Assembly: GCA_016842085.1 (NCBI GenBank)
Contig: JAEVEX010000041.1
Coordinates: 1-64,000 of the forward strand
Origin: Candidatus Thermoflexus tengchongensis
GTDB lineage: Bacteria; Chloroflexota; Anaerolineae; Thermoflexales; Thermoflexaceae
Reading direction: 5' to 3'
DNA length: 64,000 nt
Positions 46,027 to 54,798 of this stretch are shown here, one piece after another. Position numbers and translations under genes: made by a program. Positions within the stretch are counted from its first letter, which is position 1, and each line of letters begins with the position of its first letter. Below the pieces are notes generated by a model. The model did no database searches, was not told the origin of the DNA, and worked only from the letters and a program-made list of their open reading frames with translations.

Positions 46027-46686
46027 TTATTTCCGCCCCCATGCGATCGCTTCTTCCAGGAGGGCCACCACCTCTTCGTCCGGCACCTGGTCGAATTGCT
46101 CATAGAAGGCACCGACGGCCCAGAACAGCGCCGGCGTGTAAAGCACAACCACCGCGTCCGCCTCGGCCTCCACCCGGGGGAGCATCTCCGGCGGGGCCAC
46201 CGGGGCGGCTACAATCAGGCGCCTGGCCCCCCGGTTCCGCAGGGAGCGCAGGCTGACCCGCATCGTCGCTCCCGTCGCAATCCCATCATCGACCACCACC
46301 ACCGTCCGGCCCTCCACCGGGATCGGCGGCCGGGTGCCGCGGAAGATAGCGGCCCGCCGCCGCAGCTCCTCTTGTTGACGGCGAACTTCCTCTTCGATGT
46401 AAGCCGGCGGGACCTCCAGCTCCGCGATCGCAAGGGGGTCCACCCACAGGGTTCCGTCCTCGGCCACAGCGCCGATCGCCAGCTCCGGATTGCCCGGGGC
46501 GCCCAGCTTGTGGGAGAGGACCACATCCAGGGGCGCCTGAAGGGCGCGGGCCACCTCATAGGCCACCACCACACCCCCGCGGGGGATCCCCATCACCACC
46601 ACCTGCCCCGCTCGAGCCTCCGGCTCCAGATCTCGCAATGCCTCCGCCAGTCGCTCTCCGGCATCTTTTCGATCTCGAAATCGCAT
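46027..46686 (-). CDS. Phosphoribosyltransferase-domain protein
   Basis: 219 aa type I phosphoribosyltransferase fold. The PRPP-binding motif is VVVVDDGIATGATM, and the N-terminal MGIPRGGVVVAYEVARAL and HKLGAPGNPELAIGAV segments are typical of the COG1926 group of predicted phosphoribosyltransferases. The substrate base is not known. The Met at 46686 has GGAGGTCTGG just upstream and is preferred over the Met four codons earlier. After its stop, a short stem and TAATTTTTATC on the minus strand could terminate it. Confidence 0.85.
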   Translation of the reverse strand: MRFRDRKDAGERLAEALRDLEPEARAGQVVVMGIPRGGVVVAYEVARALQAPLDVVLSHKLGAPGNPELAIGAVAEDGTLWVDPLAIAELEVPPAYIEEEVRRQQEELRRRAAIFRGTRPPIPVEGRTVVVVDDGIATGATMRVSLRSLRNRGARRLIVAAPVAPPEMLPRVEAEADAVVVLYTPALFWAVGAFYEQFDQVPDEEVVALLEEAIAWGRK

Positions 46687-47078
46687 CCAGACCTCCATCC
46701 CTCAGGACATCCACCGCTGAGCTTTGATTCGGGGACGCAAGAGAGCCCCCTGCCCCTCCCCCAGGTCCAGAGGGCCTCGGGGACGGGAGATCCATTTGGG
46801 GCGCGGGCGGCGCCTTCGGCGCCCCCCGCAGCCTCAGAAGCCTCCAGGGAAGAAAACAGCGTAGCAGTTCTCAGAAACCATCTTAACGCAAATTGCCCCT
46901 CAGCAACCAGAGGCGCTCTCATTCCCTCGTCCTTCGAGGGCGGTGGGCATATCGGAGCGCGCCCAGCGGCCTTGAAATCTCCCCCTCCCCAGGCTCCTAT
47001 GAGAAGCATCGACGGCATATCTCCTGCAGCGAAATAAGTTCCATCCAATTCGTCGTAGCACCTGGATCCCATAGGCAC
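46687..47078. other. Intergenic region, no gene seen
   Basis: 392 bp between the divergent phosphoribosyltransferase and phn genes. It has GC-rich stretches and one short inverted repeat around 46801-46828 (GCGCGGGCGGCGCC/GGCGCCCCCCGC-like). No credible gene is present. The phn promoter follows at once. Confidence 0.4.
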
Positions 47079-47107
47079 TTGACAGTGCTCGGGGATCCCC
47101 CTAAGAT
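47079..47107 (+). promoter_or_regulatory. Sigma-70-type promoter for the phn operon
   Basis: TTGACA (47079-47084), a 17-bp spacer and TAAGAT (47102-47107) give a strong housekeeping-type promoter about 43 bp before the phnD ATG. The spacer contains the palindrome GGGGATCCCC, a possible operator that overlaps the polymerase site. Confidence 0.8.
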
Positions 47108-47149
47108 GAGCCTGAAGGTTCATGGAATCCCAGACCTGGGAGGCCTTCC

Positions 47150-48058
47150 ATGAAACGTGCTGGGCTGTTCATTGCGATCGGGATAATCGCCCTCAGCCTT
47201 GCGCTGGGAGCCTGTGCGCCCCAGAAGCCCCCCTTGGGGAGCGAACAGAATCCGCTGGTGATGGTCTTTGTGCCCTCCGGGGAGTCCGAAGAGATCAAGC
47301 GAGGCGGGGAGCAGCTCGCTCAGATGCTGGGGAAGAAGCTGAACATGAAGGTGACCATCAACCTGGCCAGCAGCTTCGCCGCCGCGGTGGAAGCCATGGG
47401 GGCCGGCCAGGCCCAGATCGGCTGGCTCAACACCCTCAGCTATCTCCTGGCCCATGAGAAATACGGTGTGGAGGTGATCCTGGCCACCGTGCGCTTCAAT
47501 CAAACCTACTACACGGGCCAGATCATCGTGCGGGCCGACTCGGGCATCAAGAGCATCGCCGATCTTAAGGGCAAGACCATGTGCTGGGTGGATCCCCTCT
47601 CCACCTCCGGCTACCTGATGCCCCGCATCCTGCTGAAGGCGAACGGAGTGGATCCGGACAAGGATTTCGCCAAGACGGTGAACGCGGGCTCCCACCCCAA
47701 TGTGGTGAAGGCCGTTTACAACGGAGACTGCGACGCCGGGGCGACCTATGTGGATGCGCGAGGCGCCGTGGAGAAAGATCTTCCCGACGTGAAACAGAAA
47801 GTGGTTGTGCTGGCGACCACCGCGAAGATCCCGAACGACAACGTCAGTGTGGTGAAAGATCTCCCTCAGGACCTGAAGGAGAAGATCCGGAAGGCGCTGC
47901 TGGAGATCGCCCAATCGGAGGAGGGCAAGAAGGCCCTGCAGACCGTCTATCAGATCGAGGGTTTGCAGGCAGTCGACGATTCCTTCTACGATGAATTCCG
48001 GGCCCAGCTGAGCGCCTCCGGGTATAAGCTGGAGGATCTGGTGAAGCCGGCGAAGTGA
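47150..48058 (+). CDS. phnD: Phosphonate/phosphite/phosphate ABC transporter substrate-binding lipoprotein
   Basis: 302 aa. A lipoprotein signal ends LALGAC, so Cys22 is likely lipidated. The mature part matches PhnD/PtxB-type binding proteins: LVMVFVPSGESEEIKRGGEQL, QIGWLNTLSYLL and a ligand loop WVDPLSTSGYLMPR with the Ser/Thr cluster that holds the oxyanion. It captures phosphonate, phosphite or phosphate for the PhnC-PhnE1-PhnE2 transporter encoded next. GGGAGG lies before the ATG, and a hairpin after the stop probably lowers expression of the downstream genes. The exact ligand cannot be told. Confidence 0.9.
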   Translation: MKRAGLFIAIGIIALSLALGACAPQKPPLGSEQNPLVMVFVPSGESEEIKRGGEQLAQMLGKKLNMKVTINLASSFAAAVEAMGAGQAQIGWLNTLSYLLAHEKYGVEVILATVRFNQTYYTGQIIVRADSGIKSIADLKGKTMCWVDPLSTSGYLMPRILLKANGVDPDKDFAKTVNAGSHPNVVKAVYNGDCDAGATYVDARGAVEKDLPDVKQKVVVLATTAKIPNDNVSVVKDLPQDLKEKIRKALLEIAQSEEGKKALQTVYQIEGLQAVDDSFYDEFRAQLSASGYKLEDLVKPAK

Positions 48059-48067
48059 GCGCGATGC

Positions 48068-48092
48068 GGGTGGGCGGCCGGGCCGCCCACCC
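48068..48092 (+). terminator. Hairpin between phnD and phnC
   Basis: GGGTGGGCGGCC and GGCCGCCCACCC form a perfect 12-bp stem around one base, 10 bp after the phnD stop codon. No U-run follows, so it is probably a partial terminator or mRNA stabiliser that gives more binding protein than transporter. Confidence 0.65.
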
Positions 48093-48228
48093 ATTGGTTC
48101 TGCTCTCACCCCTCATACAGCCGCGCGGGTGCACCGCGATCTCTAAATTCGAAGAACCTCCCTTCCCTACCGCCCCGCTATAGGCGGGGAAGGAAGAAAA
48201 AATCCGCGGGACACGAGGTCGGTCCTCC

Positions 48229-48987
48229 ATGCCGCTGATTGTGGATCGCCTGACCAAGATCTACCCCGATGGGACACGGGCGCTGCACGAGGTCAGCTTC
48301 ACGGTGGAAGACGGGGAATTCGTGGCCATCATCGGACTCAGCAGGGCCGGGAAGAGCACCCTGCTTCGCTGCATCAACCGTCTCATCGAGCCCACCTCCG
48401 GCCGGGTGATCTGGAACGGGATCGATATCACGGCGGCCTCGCCCCGCGAGCTTCGAAGGATCCGCCGCCAAATCGGGATGATCTTCCAGCAGTTCAATCT
48501 GGTTAAGCGCGCCACCGTTCTCACCAACGTCCTCACCGGCCGCCTGGGGTATGTGAACCCCTGGCTCAGCCTTCTGGGCTATTTTCCCCCTTCGGAAGTG
48601 CAACGGGCGATGCAGGCCCTGGAACGCGTCGGCCTGGCGGATCTGGCGGATAAGCGGGCGGATGAGCTCTCCGGCGGGCAACAGCAGCGGGTAGGCATCG
48701 CCCGGGCGCTGATGCAGGAGCCACGTCTTCTGCTTGCGGACGAGCCGGTCGCCAGCCTGGATCCCGTCCTCGCTCACTCCATCCTCCGCTATATCGAGGA
48801 GCTCAACCGCAAGGACGGCGTCACCGTCCTCTGCAGCCTCCACTTCCTGGATCTCGTCCATCGCTATGCCACCCGGGTGATCGGCTTGAAGGATGGAATC
48901 AAGGTGTTCGATGGACGTCCGGACGAGATCGATGACCGTCGTTTTAAGGAAATCTACGGACAGGAGGCGGAGCGCATTGGCGGGTGA
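48229..48987 (+). CDS. phnC: Phosphonate-type ABC transporter ATP-binding protein
   Basis: 252 aa. Walker A is GLSRAGKST, where relatives usually have GLSGAGKST or GPSGAGKST; the G-X4-GK-S/T pattern still holds. Signature [15 protein letters not shown], Walker [13 protein letters not shown] and switch His (CSLHFLD) are intact. The Q-loop (MIFQQFNLV) and the [21 protein letters not shown] region match PhnC. It powers import by the two PhnE permeases. It starts 170 bp after phnD, after a GAGGTCGG site, and ends 51 bp before phnE1. Confidence 0.92.
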   Translation: MPLIVDRLTKIYPDGTRALHEVSFTVEDGEFVAIIGLSRAGKSTLLRCINRLIEPTSGRVIWNGIDITAASPRELRRIRRQIGMIFQQFNLVKRATVLTNVLTGRLGYVNPWLSLLGYFPPSEVQRAMQALERVGLADLADKRADELSGGQQQRVGIARALMQEPRLLLADEPVASLDPVLAHSILRYIEELNRKDGVTVLCSLHFLDLVHRYATRVIGLKDGIKVFDGRPDEIDDRRFKEIYGQEAERIGG

Positions 48988-49038
48988 GCGTCGCCCCCCC
49001 AGGGCTCCACGATCATCCCCGGGCTGGCCTACTATGCG

Positions 49039-50346
49039 ATGGGGTTGCGCACCCTGGCCGGGATCTGGCTGGGGGTTTCCCTGACGCTGGTCGGCCTCGC
49101 CCTGTGGCGGGGACATCCCTGGCTGTGGATCTCAGTCGGATTGTGGTGGATAGGAACCGGTTACGATGCCTGGCGGCGATTCAAAGGCCGCCGGCCCCGT
49201 CTGTGGCCCGCTACGCTGATCGCCCTCATTGCAATTTACGGTGTAGGCTGGGAGGTTACGGAGATCCACCCCCTGGCTCCCTTCCAGCGCTTCGATAAAA
49301 TGCGGCCATATCTCATCGCCCTCACGCAACCGGATCTCCTGACCTACCCCACGGAACGGCAGGTATATCGGATCCCCGTGGAAGTCCCCTGCACGCACCC
49401 ACCCTCCCCCAGGGAAATCCGGGAGGAAGCTCAGGTCTGGCTCTCTGCGGACTGCGCGCAAGCTGGGGATCTCCTTACCCTCCAGGGAGAAGGATTCCCG
49501 GCAGGCCCTTCCCTGGAACTGTGGTGGGTGAATCCGATCGGGGAACGCCAGCGGATCCTTCAGGAAGGCCGCCCCCTTTCCCTGCAGGCGGATGCCTCGG
49601 GCCGATTCCGCACGGCCTTCATCGCCCCACGGGCGGTTCCGCTGGGGTTCGAGCCGCCCCCTGGCCAATCCCAGACCCACTTCCTGGAACTCCACGTCGT
49701 GCGGGTGATCGGAGGACCCCGCCCCAGCGAGGCGCTGCTGGAGGTCGCGGAGAAGATGGGGGAGACGGTGGCCATCGCGCTGCTGGCCACCACCTTCGCC
49801 GTGCTGATCGCCGCACCGCTCTCCTTTCTGGCCGCTCGGAACCTGATGGGCGGCTCCCTCCCCGCCCGCGCGATCTACTACGCGATGCGAGGGTTTTTTA
49901 ATATCGTCCGCTCGGTGGAGCCCCTGATCTTCGGAATCGTGTTTGTGGTGTGGGTGGGGCTGGGATCCTTCGCCGGGATGCTTGCTTTAATGGTGCACTC
50001 CATTGCTGCGCTGGGGAAACTCTTCTCGGAGGTCATCGAGCACATCGATCCGGGCCCGGTGGAGGCGCTAATGGCAACCGGAGCGAACCGCCTCCAGGTC
50101 ATCCGCTACGCGGTCGTTCCCCAGGTCGTGCCGGAGTTTGTCTCCTTTGCCGTCTACCGCTGGGACATCAATGTCCGCATGTCCACCATCATCGGTTTCG
50201 TAGGAGGCGGAGGGATTGGATTCCGGTTAAGCGAGTGGATCCGGCTGAGCGCCTACCGGCAGGTCGCGACGGCGGTGATCGGCATCGCGCTGGTGGTGAT
50301 GGCCCTGGATTACGTCAGTGCCCAGGTGCGGCGCCGTATCGTATGA
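49039..50346 (+). CDS. phnE: Phosphonate-type ABC transporter permease with extracytoplasmic insert
   Basis: 435 aa, much longer than the usual 260-290. Three N-terminal helices (residues about 5-75) are followed by about 140 extracytoplasmic residues with two Cys (VPCTHPP and ADCAQAG) and a beta-rich GEGFPAGPSLELWWVNP motif. From about 230 on it is a normal PhnE: ETVAIALLATTFAVLIAAPLSFLAARN and the EAA loop EALMATGANRLQVIRYAVVPQV. The insert may contact PhnD or the ligand. The start has a weak ribosome site; the upstream in-frame stop at 48985 limits alternatives. Confidence 0.85.
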   Translation: MGLRTLAGIWLGVSLTLVGLALWRGHPWLWISVGLWWIGTGYDAWRRFKGRRPRLWPATLIALIAIYGVGWEVTEIHPLAPFQRFDKMRPYLIALTQPDLLTYPTERQVYRIPVEVPCTHPPSPREIREEAQVWLSADCAQAGDLLTLQGEGFPAGPSLELWWVNPIGERQRILQEGRPLSLQADASGRFRTAFIAPRAVPLGFEPPPGQSQTHFLELHVVRVIGGPRPSEALLEVAEKMGETVAIALLATTFAVLIAAPLSFLAARNLMGGSLPARAIYYAMRGFFNIVRSVEPLIFGIVFVVWVGLGSFAGMLALMVHSIAALGKLFSEVIEHIDPGPVEALMATGANRLQVIRYAVVPQVVPEFVSFAVYRWDINVRMSTIIGFVGGGGIGFRLSEWIRLSAYRQVATAVIGIALVVMALDYVSAQVRRRIV

Positions 50347-50371
50347 AAACCGTATGAAAGGCTGTTCGGGA

Positions 50372-51520
50372 ATGTATCGACATCGCCGCTGGCTACAGAT
50401 CATCGGGGCGCTGCTCGCCCTCGGAATCTACGCTGGATCCTGGCATGTGGTCGGCATTGACCTGAGGAAACTGGTGGAGCCTCAGGCAGCCCGGCGCGCC
50501 CAGGAGATCTTCACCGCCTTCCTCACGCCGGAGATCCTGGTTCCCGAACGGGGAATCCAGCGCGTGGAGGTGCCGGTGCGGGTCCCATGCGAATCGGGAA
50601 ACATCCCGGAAACGGCGGAGGTGGGTGAGGGTCCCCGCCTGTTCCTCCCGCCCTGCGCCTCTCCGGGGACGCAGATCCGGATTCGTGGAGAAGGGTTTCG
50701 CCCGGGGAGCGAGCTGGTGCTGCGATGGGTTTTTGCGCCCAGCCCGCAATTGCCACTGGGCGGCGAATTGCTGGCCGGGCGGACCCGAACGGATGCCGCC
50801 GGCCATTTTGAGCTGGATGTGGAGATCCGGCCCCTCCTGGCCCAGGAAGGCGGCGCCCGCCTGCAGGCGGAAGCCCGATGGGAGGGACGATGGCAGATCA
50901 GCCCGGCGCTGACCCGCACCATGGAGCTCACGTTGCAAACGATCTTCCTGGCATTGATGGCCACCACGCTGGCCACAGGAGTTGCTGCGCCCCTCTCCTT
51001 TCTGGCCGCTCGCAATATTACCGCCCGGGGCCCTGTGGGAACCGCTGTTTATTACCTCACCCGCACGATCTTCAATGTGGTTCGCTCGATTGAACCCCTC
51101 GTGGTAGCCGCGATCTTCGCCACGTGGGTCGGCTTCGGCCCCTTTGCCGGTGTGCTGGCGCTGACCGTGGCTACCGTGGTGAACCTGGGCAAGCTCTTCT
51201 CCGAAGTCATTGAGACCATCGACCCGGGGCCGGTGGAAGCCATTACGGCGACTGGGGCGAACACCCTCCAGGTCATCCGCTACGCCGTGATCCCTCAGAT
51301 CACCTTGCCGTTCCTGGCGTTCATCATTTATCACTGGGATATCAATGTCCGGATCTCTACGGTTGTGGGGTTTGTGGGCGGCGGAGGGATCGGCTATCAG
51401 CTGAAGCTGTGGATCGATCAGACAGATTATCATAAGGCCGGGACAGCTGTGTGGGCGATTATCGCAGTGGTCTCGGCGATGGATTATGTCAGCGCACGGT
51501 TGCGGGAAACCATCCGCTGA
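50372..51520 (+). CDS. phnE: Second phosphonate-type ABC transporter permease with extracytoplasmic insert
   Basis: 382 aa. One N-terminal helix (WLQIIGALLALGIYAGSW) is followed by an extracytoplasmic segment of about 150 residues resembling that of the first permease: VPVRVPCESG, PPCASPG and IRGEGFRPGSELVLRWVF. The PhnE domain (LQTIFLALMATTLATGVAAP, then EAITATGANTLQVIRYAVIPQI) fills the C-terminal half. It should pair with the first permease as a heterodimer. It begins 25 bp after the first permease. Met at 50372 has AAAGG ten bases upstream; Met at 50354 is a possible earlier start. Confidence 0.85.
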   Translation: MYRHRRWLQIIGALLALGIYAGSWHVVGIDLRKLVEPQAARRAQEIFTAFLTPEILVPERGIQRVEVPVRVPCESGNIPETAEVGEGPRLFLPPCASPGTQIRIRGEGFRPGSELVLRWVFAPSPQLPLGGELLAGRTRTDAAGHFELDVEIRPLLAQEGGARLQAEARWEGRWQISPALTRTMELTLQTIFLALMATTLATGVAAPLSFLAARNITARGPVGTAVYYLTRTIFNVVRSIEPLVVAAIFATWVGFGPFAGVLALTVATVVNLGKLFSEVIETIDPGPVEAITATGANTLQVIRYAVIPQITLPFLAFIIYHWDINVRISTVVGFVGGGGIGYQLKLWIDQTDYHKAGTAVWAIIAVVSAMDYVSARLRETIR

Positions 51521-51569
51521 AGGCGGGGCTTCCGTCGTTGGGCACCAATGGGGGAACGGGGAACAGGTT

Positions 51570-52163
51570 CTACCGTGCGGGACGGGCGAAATAACTGAGG
51601 GCAAGGCGGATTTTCTCTTCCAGAGGCAGATCAGGGTCTGACGGCACATGCGCCAGGGCAGCCTGGGCCTCGACGACGCTGTAGCCCAGGGCGGTGAGCG
51701 CGGCAATGATCTCCGTGTCGTCCGCTCGCGGAGCCGGAACCCCCGGTGCCGGCAGCCCGCGGATCCGATCCTTCAGGTGAAGGATGATGGCCCGTGCAGT
51801 TTTGGGGCCAATGCCGGGCGCCCGACGGAGAACATCCACCTGCTCCTGGGCGATGGCCGCCCGCAGGGTGGGCGCGGAAAGGCTCAGCAGCGCAAGGGCG
51901 GCCCGCGGCCCCACACCGTTCACGGTGAGCAATTGTTCGAAGAGCTCCCGCTCCTCCTCATCGGCGAATCCATAAAGGGTGAAGACCAGCCCATGGCCCT
52001 CCATCCGGGCCACCAGCGTCGTATGCAGCGTGAGGGACTCTCCCACACGGGCCCGGGCCAGCACACTGGGGGGAACACAGGCCTGGATCACCCAGCCGTT
52101 CAGATCCAGCCGAACCCAATCTTTCCCGATGGCTTCCACAATCCCACGCACCTGAACCAGCAT
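51570..52163 (-). CDS. ruvA: Holliday junction branch-migration protein RuvA
   Basis: 197 aa, full length. Domain I (VRGIVEAIGKDWVRLDLNGWVIQACV) is the OB fold. Domain II has two helix-hairpin-helix motifs: LTVNGVGPRAALALL and LRRAPGIGPKTARAIILHLKD. The C-terminal domain (IIAALTALGYSVVEAQAAL) contacts RuvB, which is not in the window. It is convergent with the phn operon (49 bp apart) and belongs to the yebC-ruvC-ruvA region, separated from ruvC by a response regulator gene. Confidence 0.95.
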   Translation of the reverse strand: MLVQVRGIVEAIGKDWVRLDLNGWVIQACVPPSVLARARVGESLTLHTTLVARMEGHGLVFTLYGFADEEERELFEQLLTVNGVGPRAALALLSLSAPTLRAAIAQEQVDVLRRAPGIGPKTARAIILHLKDRIRGLPAPGVPAPRADDTEIIAALTALGYSVVEAQAALAHVPSDPDLPLEEKIRLALSYFARPAR

Positions 52164-52277
52164 CGCGCCCTATCCCTTCTTAGAAGATGAGTTCCGCCGC
52201 GGGTCGCTCCCTGGGGGCTTTTGGGGCCGGGACGACCCCAGAGGATCTTTTTCTCCCCTCCCCCCAGGGTCCAGATG

Positions 52278-53168
52278 TCATCCGCAAGACTTTTGAATCT
52301 CCCACGCCGGAAGCCCCGCGAGTTCGGCGGCCGGTGGCCATAGCCGGGCAGGCGGAGGCATGGAAAGCGCCGTATAGGCGGGCTCGGTGATCAGCCACAT
52401 GCCTGCCGGGAGCAGATACGCCAGCCGGATCGCTTCCTCAACGGCCTCGCCAAACATCGCCCCTGCGGCCAGCCCCGGGCCCTCCAGCCATCCCACGGAT
52501 ACGGATCCGATGTGGAGCACCGCTCTCCACAGGGATGTCTCAGGATCTGCACGCCGAAGGGCATCGAGCGCCCGGGCCACGCTGGGAAACAGGGCCAGAA
52601 GGCCCCCATCCGGGATGGGCAGGAGAAGCCCGTTTTCCTGCCGAAGGCCACGGGCCCAGCGCGCCCACTCGGGGAGCAGATGCGACGGACTCCTGGAATC
52701 CGGGGGGCGCAGAACCAGGATCCCGGCGGAGGGATAACGCCCATGGTTTGGAAGGGAGGGACGGAAGGCCGCGAGCCAGCGGAACCCGGCACGCAGCGCG
52801 ACCAGGCGTTCAGCCACCGCGATCCGGGCCAGGAGCTCCTGAGGCGCATAGGGCTTCGTCACGTAATCATCGGCCCCAGCCAGGAGGGCCTCCGCGATGT
52901 GATCCGGGTCGGTTCGCCCGGATACCACCAGAACGGTCATGTTCCAGCCGAAGGAGCGAGCGCGCAGCTCCCTCAACCAGGCCAGGCCATCCCCATCGGG
53001 CAAATTCAGATCCAGGATGATCACGGTGGGGCGAAGCTCCAGCAGGCGCTGACGGGCAGTCCGGAGATCCGGGGCGATCACCGCCGGCCGACGGCTCCAG
53101 CTCAGCAGCTCGTAAAGCGCCTGCGCCTCCGCAGGTTGATCCTCCACAATCAGAACCGGGCCAATCAT
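52278..53168 (-). CDS. Response regulator with C-terminal degenerate cyclase-like domain
   Basis: 296 aa. Residues 1 to about 120 are a receiver domain: acidic pair Glu9-Asp10, phospho-acceptor Asp53 in VIILDLNLPDGDG and Lys105 in DDYVTKPYAP. After a linker, the C-terminal region (LHIGSVSVGWLEGPGLAAGAMFGEAVEEAIRLA, written here only by its ends: LHIGSVSVGW and GEAVEEAIRLAYLL) resembles the second half of class III nucleotide cyclases (GxVxxG, G(D/E)AVNxAxRL), but the metal-binding Asp residues are not evident. Output is thus unclear. It sits between ruvC and ruvA in the same direction, with gaps of 80 and 114 bp, an unusual place. Confidence 0.75.
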   Translation of the reverse strand: MIGPVLIVEDQPAEAQALYELLSWSRRPAVIAPDLRTARQRLLELRPTVIILDLNLPDGDGLAWLRELRARSFGWNMTVLVVSGRTDPDHIAEALLAGADDYVTKPYAPQELLARIAVAERLVALRAGFRWLAAFRPSLPNHGRYPSAGILVLRPPDSRSPSHLLPEWARWARGLRQENGLLLPIPDGGLLALFPSVARALDALRRADPETSLWRAVLHIGSVSVGWLEGPGLAAGAMFGEAVEEAIRLAYLLPAGMWLITEPAYTALSMPPPARLWPPAAELAGLPAWEIQKSCG

Positions 53169-53248
53169 ACGGATCTTCGCGCGATGCGCCGCACAGGCGA
53201 GGATTTCAGGAACCCGATCAGCACCACACCCATCTCCGGTTGCAACCG

Positions 53249-53734
53249 CTAAAGGATCGCCGACAGGCGGGCGTGGTTCAGATGGCAGATGGCGACTGCG
53301 AGGGCGTCCGCCACGTCATCCGGACGGGGGATCTCGGGCAGGCGCAGAAGCATACGAACCATGGTCTGGATCTGAGCTTTGGGGGCGCTCCCGTATCCGA
53401 CCAGCGCCTGCTTGACATCGGCCGGCGTGTATTCGTAGACCGGGATCTCCGCCTGGGCCAGCGCCAGCAGCGCCACGCCGCGCGCCTGGCCGACCGCGAA
53501 AGCGGTGGTCACATTGCGGCCGAAAAAAACGCGCTCAATGGCCGCGACATCCGGACGGTAGCCTTGAATCAGCGAGCAGAGGGCCTCGTAAAGCTGGCGA
53601 AGACGCAGGGGAAGCGGATCCCCCGCCGGCGTCCGGATGTCCCCATAAGCCAGGACCTCGAGATCCCCCCCATGGTCCTCGACCAGACCATAGCCAGTAA
53701 TCGCGATCCCCGGATCGATCCCCAGCACCCGCAT
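53249..53734 (-). CDS. ruvC: Holliday junction resolvase RuvC
   Basis: 161 aa. The RNase H-like fold has its acidic residues in place: Asp7 (VLGIDPGIAITGYG), Glu67 (AIERVFFGRN) and the pair in PRPDDVADALAVAICH (Asp140/Asp143). It cleaves Holliday junctions held by RuvA-RuvB. The start codon overlaps the yebC stop by one base (TGATG), so the two are translationally coupled, a very common yebC-ruvC arrangement in bacteria. Confidence 0.96.
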   Translation of the reverse strand: MRVLGIDPGIAITGYGLVEDHGGDLEVLAYGDIRTPAGDPLPLRLRQLYEALCSLIQGYRPDVAAIERVFFGRNVTTAFAVGQARGVALLALAQAEIPVYEYTPADVKQALVGYGSAPKAQIQTMVRMLLRLPEIPRPDDVADALAVAICHLNHARLSAIL

Positions 53735-54495
53735 CAGGCGGCCTGAGCCTCGTATTTGCGGATCAGCTCGTCGGAGATTTCCAGGTTCGAGTAAACCTGC
53801 TGCACATCGTCCAGCTCCTCCAGGGCGTCCACCAGCGACATCACGGACATGGTCGCGTGGTCATCGAGGGTCACCCGCGTCTTGGGTCGCATGGTCAGCT
53901 CGGCGTTGTCGATGGTCAGGCCGGCCTGCAGCAGGCTCTGACGGACCGCCTGGAGGTCCTCCGGCGCGGTGTAGATCTCTACCAGATCCTCGCTGATTTC
54001 CACATCCTCTGCTCCGGCCTCGATGGCGAGCTCGAAGATCTTCTCCGGATCCTGACCGTCGGGCCGGATCGCAATGTATCCTTTCTTCTCGAAGTTCCAC
54101 ATCACGGCGCCGGATTCCGCGAGGCTGCCGCCGTGGCGGGAGAAGATCCGGCGGAGCTCAGCCACCGTCCGGTTTCGATTATCCGTCAGCACCCGCACAA
54201 TAATCGCCACTCCATGGGGGCCGTATCCCTCGTAAAGCAATTCCTCGAATTGCTCCGCCCCCTTCTCGAGACCCGCCCCGCGCCGGATAGCCCGTTCAAT
54301 GTTCTCCTTCGGCATATTGGCGGCGCGCGCCCGCTCGATCGCCAGCCGCAGGCGCAGGTTCGTCTCCGGGTCCGGCCCTCCTTCCCGGGCCGCGACGATC
54401 AGCTCCCGGGTCAGGCGGCTGAAGAGCTGGCCCCGCTTGGCATCCATGGCCGCCTTACGGTGTTTAATGTTCGCCCATTTGCTATGTCCGGCCAT
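53734..54495 (-). CDS. yebC: YebC/PmpR-family transcription and translation factor
   Basis: 253 aa, full length. The family start MAGHSKWANIKHRKAAMDAKRGQLFSR is present as MAGHSKWANIKHRK followed by KRGQLFSRLTREL. Further hallmarks are GGPDPETNLRLRLAIERARAANMP (shown by GGPDPETN and ANMPKENIERAI) and YEGYGPHGVAIIV. Members act as DNA-binding regulators or, as shown for YebC2, ease ribosome stalling. GAGGAAAG precedes the ATG. It heads the ruv operon. Confidence 0.95.
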   Translation of the reverse strand: MAGHSKWANIKHRKAAMDAKRGQLFSRLTRELIVAAREGGPDPETNLRLRLAIERARAANMPKENIERAIRRGAGLEKGAEQFEELLYEGYGPHGVAIIVRVLTDNRNRTVAELRRIFSRHGGSLAESGAVMWNFEKKGYIAIRPDGQDPEKIFELAIEAGAEDVEISEDLVEIYTAPEDLQAVRQSLLQAGLTIDNAELTMRPKTRVTLDDHATMSVMSLVDALEELDDVQQVYSNLEISDELIRKYEAQAA

Positions 54496-54645
54496 CGAGC
54501 TTTCCTCCTCTCCCGGTGATATTCGAGTGCTCTCTTTAAGCCTGAATGCCTCATGGGGCAGGCGAAGCCGTCTCCGGCAGCCCGATTACCAGAGAACCCC
54601 CGGATGGGGGATCCGCGCGCTCGCCTGAAACCCAGCACCATTGCA

Positions 54646-54654
54646 ATTCTATCA
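54646..54654 (-). promoter_or_regulatory. Possible extended -10 promoter for yebC-ruvC
   Basis: On the minus strand TGATAGAAT is a good extended -10 element about 150 bp before the yebC ATG. The -35 region (about CATCCG) is poor. It lies between the terminator of the subtilase gene and yebC, where a promoter is expected. Confidence 0.4.
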
Positions 54655-54729
54655 TAACCCAAGAGGGCGGATGGCTCCTCCTTCATCATTCCGGAATGGG
54701 GGTCGCGAGGGTGGACCTACCGCCCTTAA

Positions 54730-54769
54730 AAAATGGGGTGGCGGCCCGATCGGGCCGCCACCCCATTTT
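54730..54769 (-). terminator. Strong rho-independent terminator after the subtilase gene
   Basis: A perfect 40-bp palindrome centred on CCGATCGG, with arms starting AAAATGGGGTGGCGG and closing CCGCCACCCCATTTT. On the minus strand TTTTTT follows the stem, giving a classical terminator 30 bp after the subtilase stop codon. The symmetry would let it work in both directions. Confidence 0.92.
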
Positions 54770-54798
54770 CCAGCCCTTATTGGGAGGCGAGAGGAGTT

